64,000 nt of DNA from positions 11,997,464-12,061,463 of the forward strand of contig NC_033632.1 in NCBI RefSeq assembly GCF_001540865.1. The letters are read 5' to 3'. The translations under genes were made by a program, and so were the position numbers. This stretch comes from Ananas comosus (Eukaryota > Streptophyta > Magnoliopsida > Poales > Bromeliaceae). A model generated the notes under the pieces. That model was not told the DNA's origin, made no database searches, and saw only the letters and a program-made list of their open reading frames with translations. Positions 40,877 to 52,330 of this stretch are shown piece by piece (position 1 is the stretch's first letter; every line of letters begins with the position of its first letter).

Positions 40877-40933
40877 CGAGCACCTGCACCCGTTGGTGCC
40901 CCTCGCTGCCACGTTGATCCCAACTGAGAATTC

Positions 40934-40973
<40 letters not shown>

Positions 40974-41339
40974 TAATAAAAATAAAATTTTAATATTTTA
41001 ATAAAATTTATATTTATAGCTTATAGGAAGTTATATCATGTTAAGCACAGTCAATTTGCATGACTAAATTTAGTTGTTAAAAAAATAAAATAATAGCTAG
41101 AAGCATATGAAATACATAAATAATAACTTAACGTATCTGGCTTAAGAAAATTTTGGTTGGCGTCTCAGACTCCAATCTCCGCATCATACTTTTTAATCTA
41201 CGAAAGAAATTTTGCCCACAACAGTGTCTACTAAAAAAAATGATTATAATATGAAAATAAAACAAAAAACATCAATCTTAAAAAAATTAATATTTTTTTA
41301 GAGCACTTCTCTTACTCATTCAAATCTCATACATCTTCT

Positions 41340-41710
41340 TAATCTTCAGCTGGTAGTTGCTCCGCGCGCCGAATCATTTCTGGATTTCTATTGTAACCTA
41401 TGAACAAACACCTCATCTGCATCACCAAACTGCGATATCTAAACCGATACAGTCTTGCCATCACATCAACCACAGAAATCCTTATTCTTAAACAATTTGA
41501 TTTACCAAGAAGTTCCTGTGATTCTTGAGAAGCGCATGCAACGTCGCCGCGAAGAGGAAGCTAGGACGGCGCTCCCCTCGGCCTAGTTGCGGGCGCGTGC
41601 GAGCCGTGCGAGGAGGCAGCCGAGGCGGCGGCGGTTCACGGCGAGCGACGGCTCCGGTGCAGACCAGCCCAGCGAGCACTTATATGGGCCGCAATTGGAC
41701 TTTACAGGAC
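41340..41710 (-). other. GC-rich unidentified fragment, possibly a gene remnant
   Basis: A sharp GC-rich island (about 41525-41690) lies inside AT-rich DNA. Minus-strand frames are open but short, for example one with RRPSFLFAATLHALLKNHRN, and the other frames are Arg/Pro-rich. A plausible donor (TTCTTG|GTAAAT) follows the ALLKNHRNF stretch. I do not recognise the product. It could be a captured gene fragment or an old exon. Confidence 0.3.
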
Positions 41711-41929
41711 GATATTTTTTGAAGGAGACAACGTTCTTCGCATGTTCTTCTTCTTTATCATCCTCATAATCTTTGTTAACACAATGAGATAGAGAGAAGG
41801 AGATGAGTGTGGGGTGAGAGATTAGATGATAATGTTTCTTTTTGCATGAAAAATAACATGTCATGCAAGAAAGAGGGGGTGAGGGGATTAATGGTGGATG
41901 GGAGTAGATTGGTGTTACAAAACTCACTA

Positions 41930-42200
41930 ATTGATGAAATATAATGCATGTAATTAAATGTGGAGAGGTGAAGGGTTGAGCATTTAAAAGTAGAGATTAA
42001 TGGTGGAGGGGAGTGGATTGGAATTACAAAGCTCATTAATTGATAGAATATGATGCATGCAATTAAATGTGGAGAGATGAAGGGTTTAGCATAGCATTTA
42101 GAAGTGAGGATTAATAGTGGAGGGGAGTGGATTAGAGTTACAAAGCTCACTAATTGGTGAAATATGGAGAGGTGAAGGGTTACGCATTTGAAGTGGAGAA
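41930..42200. repeat. Diverged ~90-120-bp tandem repeats
   Basis: The words ATTAATGGTGGA.GGGAGT.GATT, TACAAA.CTCA.TAATTG.TG and GTGGAGAG.TGAAGGGTT recur three times from about 41887 to 42182. No coding content is supported. Confidence 0.6.
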
Positions 42201-42344
42201 GAAACATAAATTTTATATTGGGGATTCATATAAGAGATAAATATTATCTATTAACCTAAGAATGAAGGGTTTCTTGCCACGTGGCAAGAAACATTGTGGA
42301 TTCTTTATGTTTAATATATATATATATATTCTAAACTTATACTA

Positions 42345-42565
42345 TCAATACTACCCAAGTCTCTGTGTACTGATTAAGTTTCCGGCCGTTGACTAAAGGA
42401 TGTGCGGTAGATGAAAAAGTGTCCCCTAAGAGGGTTGAGTGTGGTAGTTGGCTTTAATAGTATATATCTAACGGTGAAAATACATCAAAGATAGATCTAA
42501 CGGTAGATAAAACTCATATACAAGGCTTGGTACTATCGAAGTATAGTAGCCGAGACCGAATATAG
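42345..42565 (+). mobile_element. TA-associated MITE, copy 2
   Basis: Shares GGCCGTTGACTAAAGGATGTGCGG-type, CCCCTAAGAGGGTTGAGTG and ATCTAACGGT words and the order of blocks with the copy at 32.55 kb. It is flanked by TA runs. Confidence 0.6.
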
Positions 42566-42589
42566 AATTTATATATATATACATAATAT

Positions 42590-43474
42590 AAAGCACGTAT
42601 ATTCAAATTATGGGTCTTCGACAGGAGCGCCTATTTTACGGCGGGACACACTGTAGCGACCATTTTCCTCTTTCCGTATGAAAATAATTTTAAATATAAG
42701 AATAAGAAAATAAAATAGAACATCAATCAATACGTTAAGTTCTCTATAACAGATTACTGATGTGAAAATCCTAAAATATAAATTTTCTATTTAATTCAAA
42801 AGTAAAGTTTTCTATAACAGATTACAGGGTGTGAAATCCATAAAAGATATTTTTGTTCCATTTAATTTTAAAATATCTTTTTTAGATATTATCTATTAAT
42901 TTCAAAAAATATATTTTCTTTTAAAATAAACGATTTTATTTTTTTTATTTTAATTTCAAAATTTATTCGCTAAACAGATTTTTTTTTCTATTTAATTTCA
43001 AAAAGTAATTTTGCATAGAATTTATTGTTAATTTATTTATCATTTAAAGCAATATCTTCTCTTAATACCGGATTTATATTTTAATTTTTAGATACATATT
43101 TTGACAATCATATAAAATAGGCTAAAAATTAAAAAATAATTAAAAGAGGGATGTTATGACTTTCTAGATGAATTATTACGTGCAGTTGGCACGTCAGTGT
43201 TATAGTAACATATCTTTATACTGCGATTTTGCATCGACCAGCCGTAATCACTGTTATAGAAAACTTACTTTTGAATTAAAATAGAAAAATTTATATATTT
43301 ATGGATTTCACTATCAGTAATGCTGTTATAGAGAACTTACGTCATCATTGCTGTTCCATTTCTATTTTTTAATTCTTTATTTAAATGTTTCATACGGAAA
43401 GTAGGAAAAAATGGTCGCTAAGTTTCCGCGAAAATGGGTCTGTCGACAGACCCAAATTTGAATATACGTGCTTT
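42590..43474. mobile_element. 885-bp TIR/foldback element
   Basis: The left end AAAGCACGTATATTCAAATT and the reverse complement of the right end are identical over the first ~20 bases. Similarity continues through GGGTCT, CGACAG, TAGCGACCATTTT and TTTCCGTATGAAA for more than 100 bp. The right arm carries a small palindrome around GGGTCTGTCGACAGACCC. The interior is AT-rich and noncoding. Confidence 0.75.
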
Positions 43475-43482
43475 TATATATA

Positions 43483-43483
<1 letters not shown>

Positions 43484-43545
<62 letters not shown>
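43484..43545. repeat. (TA)n microsatellite
   Basis: An uninterrupted TA run of about 60 bp abuts the 885-bp TIR element. Confidence 0.95.
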
Positions 43546-43548
<3 letters not shown>

Positions 43549-43559
43549 GGAAAAAATCA

Positions 43560-44945
43560 TAAGTTTTAGAAATCTATCACATATGTACCCTCCGAAACCA
43601 ATAAAATAGAAAGGAACATTATCACATTCATAAAAAAAATTTAAAAAACATAAATATTTTTTAAAATAATTGAGTTCTTGTTTTTAATTAAAATAATTTG
43701 AATTTAACTTCTTGGTGTTGTGTCTCACATTTAGGAATATGCTTTTAATATCCAATTTCATGTAGATTGGAGTATTGGTTTTGATTTATCAAAGCGCGTT
43801 GCAAGAGTTTGAAGCTTACAAGTTTCTATTACGTCTTAATATATTTTGAAAAAGAAAATTAATAGGTATAGTAGTTTGTTTGGCCCACATTTTATAACAA
43901 AAGTTTGAATATTTCTAGAAACAAATGATTCCATTTACTCCACCGTTATTTTCAATGATGGAGCATTCAAATCGACGATCAACACTGTTAAATATAATCT
44001 TAACTACTTAATTTTTCTAGAATTCGAATTTTGTAATCGTAGCAGTAAACTAGTATAAGTATATAATCATGTGACTGTTCAACTAAATAGCTACGCTCAA
44101 TATACTTATTTTTTAATGAGCACATATATGCTTACTCTAATATTTCTACACTAGTGATTTAAGATTTGTTATCTTAATTAAAAAATATACAATACACCGA
44201 CCTATTCAGAATATCACCACTCCTGTCTAATTAGGAGCGTTATAATCTTATACAAAAATGTATATAAATAAAATTTCTATGTACGATCCATGTCAATATT
44301 GTTACCGTCTGCCGGATAATAGATATGAATAGAATATTAGTCCTTATATTATAAATTGTACATAATTAATACTTAAACATCCTCAAGCTAGTGACATCCC
44401 ATAGACTTTGGGATATATGGCTAAACATTTATTGAATAAATAAGATTTAAATAAATTTCGGAAAATACTACTCCAATTTTTCATAATTTAAATTACCTTT
44501 ATGAAAAAAAAAAAAATTTTTTTAATAAAAAATTTGATAGTGCTGTGTCATGGGCCAGTTGGGTGGAACAAAGATTTCATAAGAACAGTCCCAAAGTGAA
44601 GCAGTTTCATTCATCGTTCATCATGTGGACTATATTATGAGTCTTAAATTATTACGGATAGATGAGTGTACTGTTTCACTGTAGTGACTTTTATCCCAAT
44701 AAAATATTTATCGGGTTTGGTTCGTGACCTCCCTAGCTCTATATATATTCAATATAATTTAATATAATATCGGTAAAAATGTATAGAATTTATCTAAATT
44801 ATGGACTATTCTGAGTTGGCTATTCAATCTTTCAAAATTGTTATTTTTTTAAATAACATCTTGGTTTCAAATTTAAGTTAACTGTTTACTTTAATAAATT
44901 GATAGTTGCGAGAATTATATGAAGTACTATATATATTTATATATA
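43560..44945. other. AT-rich intergenic DNA
   Basis: Only repeat remnants are seen, including a fragment at about 43925-44010 resembling the arm of the 40.45-kb foldback element. No gene. Confidence 0.4.
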
Positions 44946-44954
44946 TACTTATAG

Positions 44955-45420
44955 AGTCCCGCTGGGATACTATCAATAGCACGGGGCATTTGGTGCTATC
45001 AAGCTCTTTTATCATTTTCATCCGTTCGATTATACTATTCAACTAACTACCTACTCAACCCTAGGGGGCCCACATCATCCTAACCGCACATCCTTTAATC
45101 TAAGAGCAGAAAACTTAATAGTATCAAGTCATTGGTGCTATTAATAGTATTCCAGTCTGATTACTATACTATCGATAAAACCAAACTCTTGGTACTATCA
45201 AGCTTTCTACCGTCCGATCTATCCTTTGATCATTTGCACATGTTAGATTATACTATTCAATCAACAACCCATCCAACCTTATGGGACCATTATCATCCTA
45301 ACCGGAAACCACTATCATCTTAACGGCACATCCTTTCATCTAACGGCCGAAAACTCGAAGTACCAAGTGCCCTGTACAATCGATAGTATAGTAGCATAAT
45401 TCATATACAGTACGGCTACT
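44955..45420 (-). mobile_element. TA-associated MITE, copy 3 plus a second adjoining copy
   Basis: Two successive inverted-orientation copies of the 32.55-kb family, about 44955-45160 and 45165-45420. Both contain the reverse-strand words ATTATACTATTCAA, CATCCTAACCG and GCACATCCTTT.ATCTAA. The second has an internal duplication around ACC.CTATCATC.TAACGG. They have no coding content. Confidence 0.55.
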
Positions 45421-45849
45421 ATACTCTTATAAGTACGATTATCTTCATACTCGTAAATCGTTTCAATGGCAGAGTTTCTAAATTGGTGATCCATATATTT
45501 AAATATTATCTAGAGCATTTAAAATTTATAGAAATCAAATTTTATAATTTTTTGATATCATTTACCTTATGATCAAAAAATTTCAAAATTGGCAATTTTT
45601 AACCATTGGTATGAAATACTTGCTAGTTTAATGATGTAAAAAAATCAGAATCGGTTGAATTTGTGATAGAAAATTTTATTTACTATCTAGATAAAGATTA
45701 ATAACTTCGATCCTAAATTGAACGATTCGATTATCAATTTTTAGAACGTCATTCGATTTTAACTGTTCATTTTTATGCCCGCTTGATGAATTTTATTATG
45801 ATTTCGAAAAACTACGAAATTTATTGTTTGAAAGTTTCAAATACTTTAA

Positions 45850-46140
45850 GGGTGCGTTTGGTTCGAGTTATCCTGGCAGGATTGGCAATCCTGCCAGGAT
45901 AACTGTGTTTGGTTAATCCGCTATATAATCTAGTCGTTAATGTAGCATTACAAATCGAACAGGATCACATCAAAAATATTAACGGGAGGGGGGTCGTATA
46001 TCTTGCATTACTGAAACCCGTTAATACTACATATTATGTAAAATGACAATTTTACCCTCCAACAACCCCAAATCTAATTAAAAGCATTATTTTCATCTCT
46101 CTCTCGTCTTCCCCCCGGCCTTCTCTCTCGCACGCTACTT

Positions 46141-46174
<34 letters not shown>

Positions 46175-46503
46175 GCACGAACACCTATCATCTTCTATTG
46201 CGTCGTCCTCCCAAGTAATCATCACGATCTCCTTCCCTCCATTCGTCATTTCTGTAAAAAATAATATTCAAATGACCACAACAAGGACAATTTTGAAAAA
46301 AAACTATATTTTTATGTCAGGATTACTAAATTTTATAAACTGAACCAAACATATTAATGCTAAACACTGTAATCTAGTATTGCATTACTGTATTAAACCA
46401 AACGCGCTAATGTAGCATCAGTAGTAATCTCACGCCGAAATTCAAGATATCTGGATATGTCGAGATACTTTGTAATATTACATAGCTCGAACCAAACGGG
46501 CCC
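45850..46503. mobile_element. PIF/Harbinger-type MITE with TAA target duplication
   Basis: The ends are GGGTGCGTTTGGTTCGAG and, inverted, GGGCCCGTTTGGTTCGAG. TAA flanks both sides (45847-45849 and 46504-46506). Just inside the left end is a perfect hairpin, GTTATCCTGGCAGGATT with AATCCTGCCAGGATAAC. The interior has a short (CT)n run and no transposase. A three-base TWA duplication is the PIF/Harbinger signature. Confidence 0.8.
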
Positions 46504-46529
46504 TAAATCATATTTAACGTAGTGGATCG

Positions 46530-46671
46530 TCGATTCGAAAATTTTATCATCGAAAATAATTTATATGAGCACAATGAGCTCTACACTAATAAGAGTATAG
46601 TCGATTCGAAAATTTTATCATCGAAAATAATTTATATGAGCACAATGAGCTCTACACTAATAAGAGTATAA
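46530..46671. repeat. 71-bp perfect or nearly perfect tandem duplication
   Basis: The block starting TCGATTCGAAAATTTTATCA at 46530 repeats at 46601 with at most a terminal difference, which indicates recent origin. Confidence 0.95.
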
Positions 46672-46719
46672 TAGCTCTACCTCTATATAATATATATAAA
46701 TATAATATGTATATATAAA

Positions 46720-46724
<5 letters not shown>

Positions 46725-46772
<48 letters not shown>
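46725..46772. repeat. (TA)n tract upstream of the ceramidase leader
   Basis: A TA run passes into TATTTATTTATTTATTTCTC immediately before the leader exon. It may contribute TATA-like sequence. Confidence 0.85.
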
Positions 46773-46777
<5 letters not shown>

Positions 46778-46799
46778 TTATTTATTTATTTCTCTCTTT

Positions 46800-46893
46800 A
46801 CGGAGGAGGAGGAGAGGTTTTTGAAACCCTAGCTCCCACCGCCTCTCTCTCCTCTCTCTCTCTCGCTCTGTAGCGCGAAACCCTAGGACGAAG
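46800..46893 (+). other. Noncoding leader exon of the alkaline ceramidase gene
   Basis: Pyrimidine-rich leader with two telo-box-like GAAACCCTAG motifs, ending AAG|GTAGGA at 46893/46894. The matching acceptor (TGTGTGCAG) is at 48205, which makes a 1.3-kb leader intron ahead of the ATG at 48305. Inferred from splice signals. Confidence 0.55.
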
Positions 46894-48304
46894 GTAGGAT
46901 GTGAGCCCTCCACTTCCCTAAATTTCGATATCCAATCGCAACTTCTTTGTTATTAATCATCGTATTCATTCATCAGCAGTATTTTTTTTTTTTTTTTAAC
47001 TGTTTGTGATGGGGTTATTGCGAGATCTACGGTGAATTTGGTGTCGTTGATGCGTTTTAGCGTTTGATTTGAGCATGATTCGTGTTAAAGCTCCCATCTT
47101 TTGGGTGATGGTAGTGTGATTGTGTTGTAATTAGGAGAATCCTTTTTCTTTTCTAATTTACTTTTTTACTTGTTGATCTAAATTATTTGCAGGTAATATA
47201 GAGAAATTTAGGGTTTGTTTTGTCCCAAATGCAGGGTATAGTGATGTTTGGTGAAGTGATATTGGGAGAAATATTATGTTAAATCTCTCCTAACAGCTTC
47301 TCTGTGTAGTAGAATCGGAAGCTCCAAATTTGAGCTTCTGCTTTTGAGCCTCGAAATCATATTTCTGCTTCCCTCTACAGCAGAAGCTCCGAACTTTTCT
47401 GATTGGGAAATGATTGTTAGAAGTAGCTGCAATTGAACAAACATGTTCTTAGAGTATACAAACTTCTTTTTTCCCTTTTGTTGGTATTTTGCTTGATGAT
47501 AGAATGTGTATTTCATAGAAATAACTTTTGTTGACATCATAGACTCTAATTTTATGATGAGCAAAGTCCGAAATGGGATGTTTTTTCAGAAGAGATTAGC
47601 TTCCGAGGGATATTCTATAGACGCTTATTAGCTCATAATGTTGCTCAACCTCTCTCTCTCTCTTTTTCATAAGAAACCAGTACTCTTTCCCCACACATCA
47701 CTCACTATAGAGGAAACATTTTATTCCTTATGATCATATCTCGTCGTAGTCATTTTGTGTTCAATGCATGTTTAAAGAAGATACTGAAAGTGGGTATCTT
47801 GAAGTGAGCTTGTTTTCCTGTATGTTGTTGCTCGATGTGTTAAGCTAGGCACTGTTATATCTTAGTATCGTGCTTTTGTACTTATATTGCGCATTAGAGG
47901 ATGTGATTAACATGCATGTAGTAATCTCCACGAAAGCAAATGAACATAGCAAACCAGTTTACATGTATCATGGTCTTTAATTATTTACTTGGGTACAGTT
48001 CACTTTTTTCTAGCTATATATCTCGAAGCATGTTTTTGCAAAGTTTGCGTGAAGCATTTTATGCGTAGTTTATTGGAGATGTGTTTTGTCAAATATGATG
48101 GTCAATGTGGTAGTGGTTTTATCGAGGGGGACAAATACTATACTGTCTATATTTATTTGCTGTGCTTGCGTAAATGACTTTTTCGCTTTTATTCTATGTG
48201 TGCAGGTCCTGTCTTTGCTAGCGCTATGGAATAGCAGCGGCTTTTTATGCGTGAAGTTACTACATTATGCGAACAAAAAATTAAAATTAAATTAAATTTT
48301 GAGA

Positions 48305-49318
48305 ATGGCGGATTCGATGGTGTCGAGCTTTTGGGGCCCTGTTACATCCACCACTGAATTGTGCGAGAAGAACTATGCCCATTCTACGTATATTGCAGAA
48401 TTTTACAACACGATGTCGAATATTCCGTGCATTATTTTGGCACTCTTTGGCCTTATAACTGCGCTGCGGCAACGGTTTGAGAAACGGTTCAGCGTTCTTC
48501 ATATATCTAACATGACACTTGCTATTGGGAGCATGATTTTCCATGCCACACTACAACACGTGTAAGTGTTCTCTTTTGCTTCTCCATTATGCACCCTACC
48601 TTCAAGATTTTAGTTACAAATTTCCTAATAACCGAATGAGATATCGTCGATCCATGTACGTGTAGGCTATAATTTTGCTAAATCACCCTCATTTTTTGTT
48701 TTTTTTCCCTGGGCCAAACACTTTACATTATTTTTTTTCTGATTGAACTTAACTAGTTTTCATATTTAACAAAAAAATGACCTTTCGATCGGCATTTGCA
48801 GACTACAGCAAAGCGACGAGACCCCAATGGTATGGGAAATGCTCTTATACCTCTACGTCCTCTACTCCCCCGACTGGCACTACCGTAGTACGATGCCGAC
48901 CTTCCTCTTCCTATACGGTTTGACCTTCGCAATCCTCCACTCGTTCTTCCGCATAGGCGTCGGCTTCAAAGTACACTACGTTGGACTCTGCCTCCTCTGC
49001 GTCCCGCGCATGTACAAATACTACATCCAAACCAGAGACGTAGCCGCCAAGAAACTGGCGAAGTTGTTTGTCGCGACTATAACCCTCGGCACTCTCTGCT
49101 GGTTTAGCGATCGGTTCTTTTGTGCGAAAATCTCGAGTTGGTATGTTAATCCGCAGGGCCATGCATGGTGGCATGTTCTGATGGGGCTTAATTCGTACTT
49201 CGCTAACGCTTTCTTGATGTTTTGTCGGGCGCAGCAGTTAGGGTGGAATCCGAAGGTGGCTCATTTTTTAGGGTTTCTTCCGTATGTTAAGATACAGAAG
49301 CCCAAGAAGCAGGAGTGA
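48305..49318 (+). CDS. ACER: Alkaline ceramidase, 2 coding exons, 257 aa
   Basis: Integral membrane hydrolase (aPHC/CREST family) that splits ceramide, in plants mainly phytoceramide, into a sphingoid base and a fatty acid in the ER/Golgi. Exons are 48305-48561 and 48802-49318 (TGA). The GT-AG intron splits a Val codon and the frame stays open, giving 257 aa, the family's usual size. The catalytic signature is visible: the SxxxH of GSMIFHATLQH, the Asp of LQQSDETPMVWEM, and the late HxxxH of GHAWWHVLMGLNSYF. In the family these supply zinc ligands and acid/base residues. About seven hydrophobic segments are spread over the chain. It ends in KIQKPKKQE, a lysine-rich tail compatible with ER retrieval. 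The ATG chosen gives MADSMVSSFWGPVTSTTELCEKNY, whose FWGPVTSTTE block is the conserved family N-terminus. Confidence 0.95.
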
Positions 49319-50544
49319 GGAAGAAGTTTAGAAGTTAAAGATTTCGTTATTTTTTTCGTGTTTCTGATCTAATTCAGAAGTTTTGTACAAGTGATACGGA
49401 GTATAAAAATCGACCGACATCGACTGTTTCTTCTTTTTTTAAGTAGAAATTAGAAGTTTTTTTTTTTTTGAATTCAATTATCTTGTCCACCGAATTTTTG
49501 AAACGAAATTGTCATGAATTACAGGGTGTGTCAAGTTATTTTTTGTAAGATCCTCATCCATTGCATGTAATTACTTTTTAAGCTTTTATTTTTGTACTCT
49601 CTTTCCCTTTTCCAGTTTCTCTTTCTAACTAGGTGGAAGTGAGTGTGTATCAAATAGATGTGTAGTTGGTTTTTGTTCTTCATGTAATATTCAGATCAAA
49701 ATTTTCATTTGTTAACAATAACTTTGATGATGATATGAACATGTATCCAATGTGCTTTATTTTACTCTCTCTCTCTCTCTCTCTCTCTTATACAAATAAC
49801 AATATATACAAGCTGACTGAATGTTAAGTGCATGTTAACATCATGTTCTCAAAACCTTTCATTTTTGGCCCCTTGTTATCATCAATCAGATTGAAGAATC
49901 ACATTTGAGCATTCAAATTTAACCACTGTGTTTCTAATAGTGAGATACTACTAAAACAGAGAGAATCTCATTCCAGGGTGGAATGAAAATTGTCTAATCT
50001 TTGCCAAAACACTCAAATTCTAGTAGTAAAACACAATTAATTAATCGGAAACCTTGCAATGCATTAAATCAAGCAAACTCTTTCCTTCTTAAATGGCAAA
50101 AAGAGCACATAAATAGAGAAAAAGATACTGTATACTAACAACAAGGAGAGAGAAATGCCGTGTCGACAAAAATAAAGAACATATACTGATTCTGGTAAAT
50201 TTCATTTGAACATCCAACTGATACACAACTGCAAATCAGCAGATATCATGCAAAACATATTATGTTCTCGATTCGAAAAAGAAACAAAAGTGGTACATAA
50301 TCACAAACTGTAACATGCCCGCGACAAAATTGAATCATCTATTTTTCAATGTCTCTACTCAAAATCTAGTTGTAACAAGTAAATCAGTATTAGAAGAGTT
50401 TTAGGAAGCAAAAGAGGCTGCCGCCGCTATTGCATTTGACTGGTATCCAAAAAATGAAAGAATTTCTTCACCTTTGATGTACATTATCGTTTGACCAAAC
50501 TTGATATTTGTGTTCGCTTTAAAAATCTCAAAAATTTCACCTCT
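49319..50544. other. Convergent 3' regions of the ceramidase and O-fucosyltransferase genes
   Basis: The two genes converge across about 1.2 kb. It contains presumptive 3' UTRs and a (CT)n microsatellite at about 49766-49789. No further gene is seen. Confidence 0.5.
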
Positions 50545-51861
50545 TTAGCATGAAATATTATTAGTCCCGTAACTTATACTTTGCAAACTCGAGGCGGACA
50601 TATCGGTTCGCCATCTCTTCGGCCCACCCAGTTCTCCCTCTATATTATATGCAAACGAAGCAAGCTTAAGATCCTCCCCGCATGAGCTTCGGATTCCCAA
50701 ATTTAGCAATTTTTGAGTTCTACTTAAAACTACAAGGCTCGAAAATGTCGAAAAGCTATTCCCCACGAAAACATCGGCTCTCGCACAAACCTCGTAATCA
50801 ATTGCCGATTGAATAAGGTAAGGATACCTTTTGTAAATTTCCCAAACTCCTAATCTCTTTTTCTCATACGGGAGTAATCCATTTTTCCAGCCGCTTAATA
50901 CCGAATCATCTTCCAAAAGGCTATCGGCAACTGCAAGATAAACAAAAACCGGGTATTGTAGACCGTTGATTCGCGATACCCTTTCCATAATCTCCTCTTT
51001 ACTACTACAAATTTGATTTATGTTCGACCTTTGCTCCAATTTCTTGCAGTGTATCATCCAATCTTTCTCTATCCTCATATGAACGGCAATGTAAGGTGCC
51101 GTCGCATCAACCGAGCCATTTTGGGGAATCTTCTTATCATTTCTTGCTGCTGCACCAACCTCCTTAATCTTCGATATTACTTTAATTGCTTCATTTTCTA
51201 TCTCATCGACTAATACCAAACATTCAAAGATCTTTGCGTAATCCTTAACAGGCCAATGGTCGTGCCAAAGGAACGGATTTTTCCCGACAATTTTGACAAC
51301 TTCGAATTTGTCGATTTCGTCCTCTTTACATTGGTTCAATTGATTCAAATCTCTCTCCTTCGTCCACTTCCTCCCGCTTCCCTTTTGGACTTCGAAAGGC
51401 TCCGTTTGATTCGAGAGGTCAGAGAACCGGCCCAGTTGAACAAATCCACTACAGAGAGAATTGAACTTCTCGAAATTGAACACTTTATCGAACGAAATCG
51501 GCTGAAGCAAATCGATCTCTTTGTAGAATAGCGAAGCGCTCAAGCTAGGCATAAGAAGAGTCCGATTCAAGAACCTCGCGGTCAAGCACGCCCTCGCGAG
51601 CGCGATTTTCTGATTATTTAATCCCCATATAATCTGAGGGACCTCTAAGAACTTATCCTTCCTCAAACCAAATTGCAAATTAGGACCAGTCGAAGCAGAC
51701 GCTCGATACAAGGATCTGTCATAAAACCAATTCAAACCAGGGAAAGGCGAAAGAAGAGTTCTTAACACCAGAATCAAAATTACCAACACGAAGAACCTAC
51801 ACACTATCGGCTTAGTGCCGCAGTTGATAGACTTCAAAAATTTGCAGTCCATAAATTCCAT
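50545..51861 (-). CDS. O-fucosyltransferase family protein, single coding exon, 438 aa
   Basis: Plant member of the O-fucosyltransferase superfamily (PF10250-like), predicted to act in the Golgi on a glycoprotein or wall glycan; the acceptor is unknown. One uninterrupted frame runs from ATG at 51861 to the stop at 50545. Residues ~20-42 (CRFFVLVILILVLRTLL) form a signal anchor typical of type II Golgi enzymes. Conserved blocks are WGLNNQKIALARACLTARFL near residue 80 (donor-site region), APYIAVHMRIEKDW near 260 and CARADVFVGNSFSTFSSLV near 360. There are NxS/T sites (for example NRT, NQT). A leader intron is inferred at 52708-52013 on the minus strand (CAGG|GTATG to CACTGCAG), placing the first exon at about 52710-52850. 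An alternative start four codons downstream (MDCKF) cannot be excluded. Confidence 0.88.
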   Translation of the reverse strand: MEFMDCKFLKSINCGTKPIVCRFFVLVILILVLRTLLSPFPGLNWFYDRSLYRASASTGPNLQFGLRKDKFLEVPQIIWGLNNQKIALARACLTARFLNRTLLMPSLSASLFYKEIDLLQPISFDKVFNFEKFNSLCSGFVQLGRFSDLSNQTEPFEVQKGSGRKWTKERDLNQLNQCKEDEIDKFEVVKIVGKNPFLWHDHWPVKDYAKIFECLVLVDEIENEAIKVISKIKEVGAAARNDKKIPQNGSVDATAPYIAVHMRIEKDWMIHCKKLEQRSNINQICSSKEEIMERVSRINGLQYPVFVYLAVADSLLEDDSVLSGWKNGLLPYEKKRLGVWEIYKRYPYLIQSAIDYEVCARADVFVGNSFSTFSSLVVLSRTQKLLNLGIRSSCGEDLKLASFAYNIEGELGGPKRWRTDMSASSLQSISYGTNNISC

Positions 51862-52330
51862 TTGTATTTGGCAATCGAGCTCTTCACTCAGACATTTTCA
51901 TTCATGAACAGTTTCCTCGAACAATCGCCAACTTCGTAGAGTTCAAATTGAAACCATGCCAAACCAGTTGTTTTCACTGAATAAGAAGTGCTTCTTCAAA
52001 AAGCCATTTGACCTGCAGTGGAATCAAAACTAGTAATTCAGATCTGAAGAACTTTTCGACTTCTTTCCGAAACACATCCAAAAAAAAGCTAATATCCTAA
52101 AATTTGACTGAATTCAGCAATCAAAATGATTGTCAAGATCTTGAGATATCTGCAAAGAAAACAAACTGAGAATTGTGCAGTGAAAACATCATTCAAACAC
52201 CTACTCAACAAAATCCATCTAAGAAACCATATAAAAAAACCACAAATTAAACAATCCCTAAACAGGAAATATTCAAATCTAGAGATTCCAAACAACATAA
52301 ACCATAACAGGTTTAGCACTCATCCATCAT

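Larger units (their letters stand above)
45425..46676. mobile_element. TIR element interrupted by a nested MITE
   Basis: The left end (GCTACTATACTCTTATAAGT) and the reverse complement of the right end (GAGCTATTATACTCTTATTAG) are similar and are followed by matching inverted blocks such as TTGGTGATCCA/GTGGATCGTCG. The element is interrupted by a Harbinger-type MITE at 45850-46503. Its right end carries a 71-bp tandem duplication (46530-46671). Confidence 0.5.

Noticed and set aside
41776..42207. A 143-codon minus-strand frame rich in His, Ser and Pro
   Set aside because: It lies on diverged tandem repeats (TTCH.HS.PPLI words) and resembles no protein I know.
48911..49174. An 87-codon minus-strand frame
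   Set aside because: It is antisense to alkaline ceramidase exon 2.
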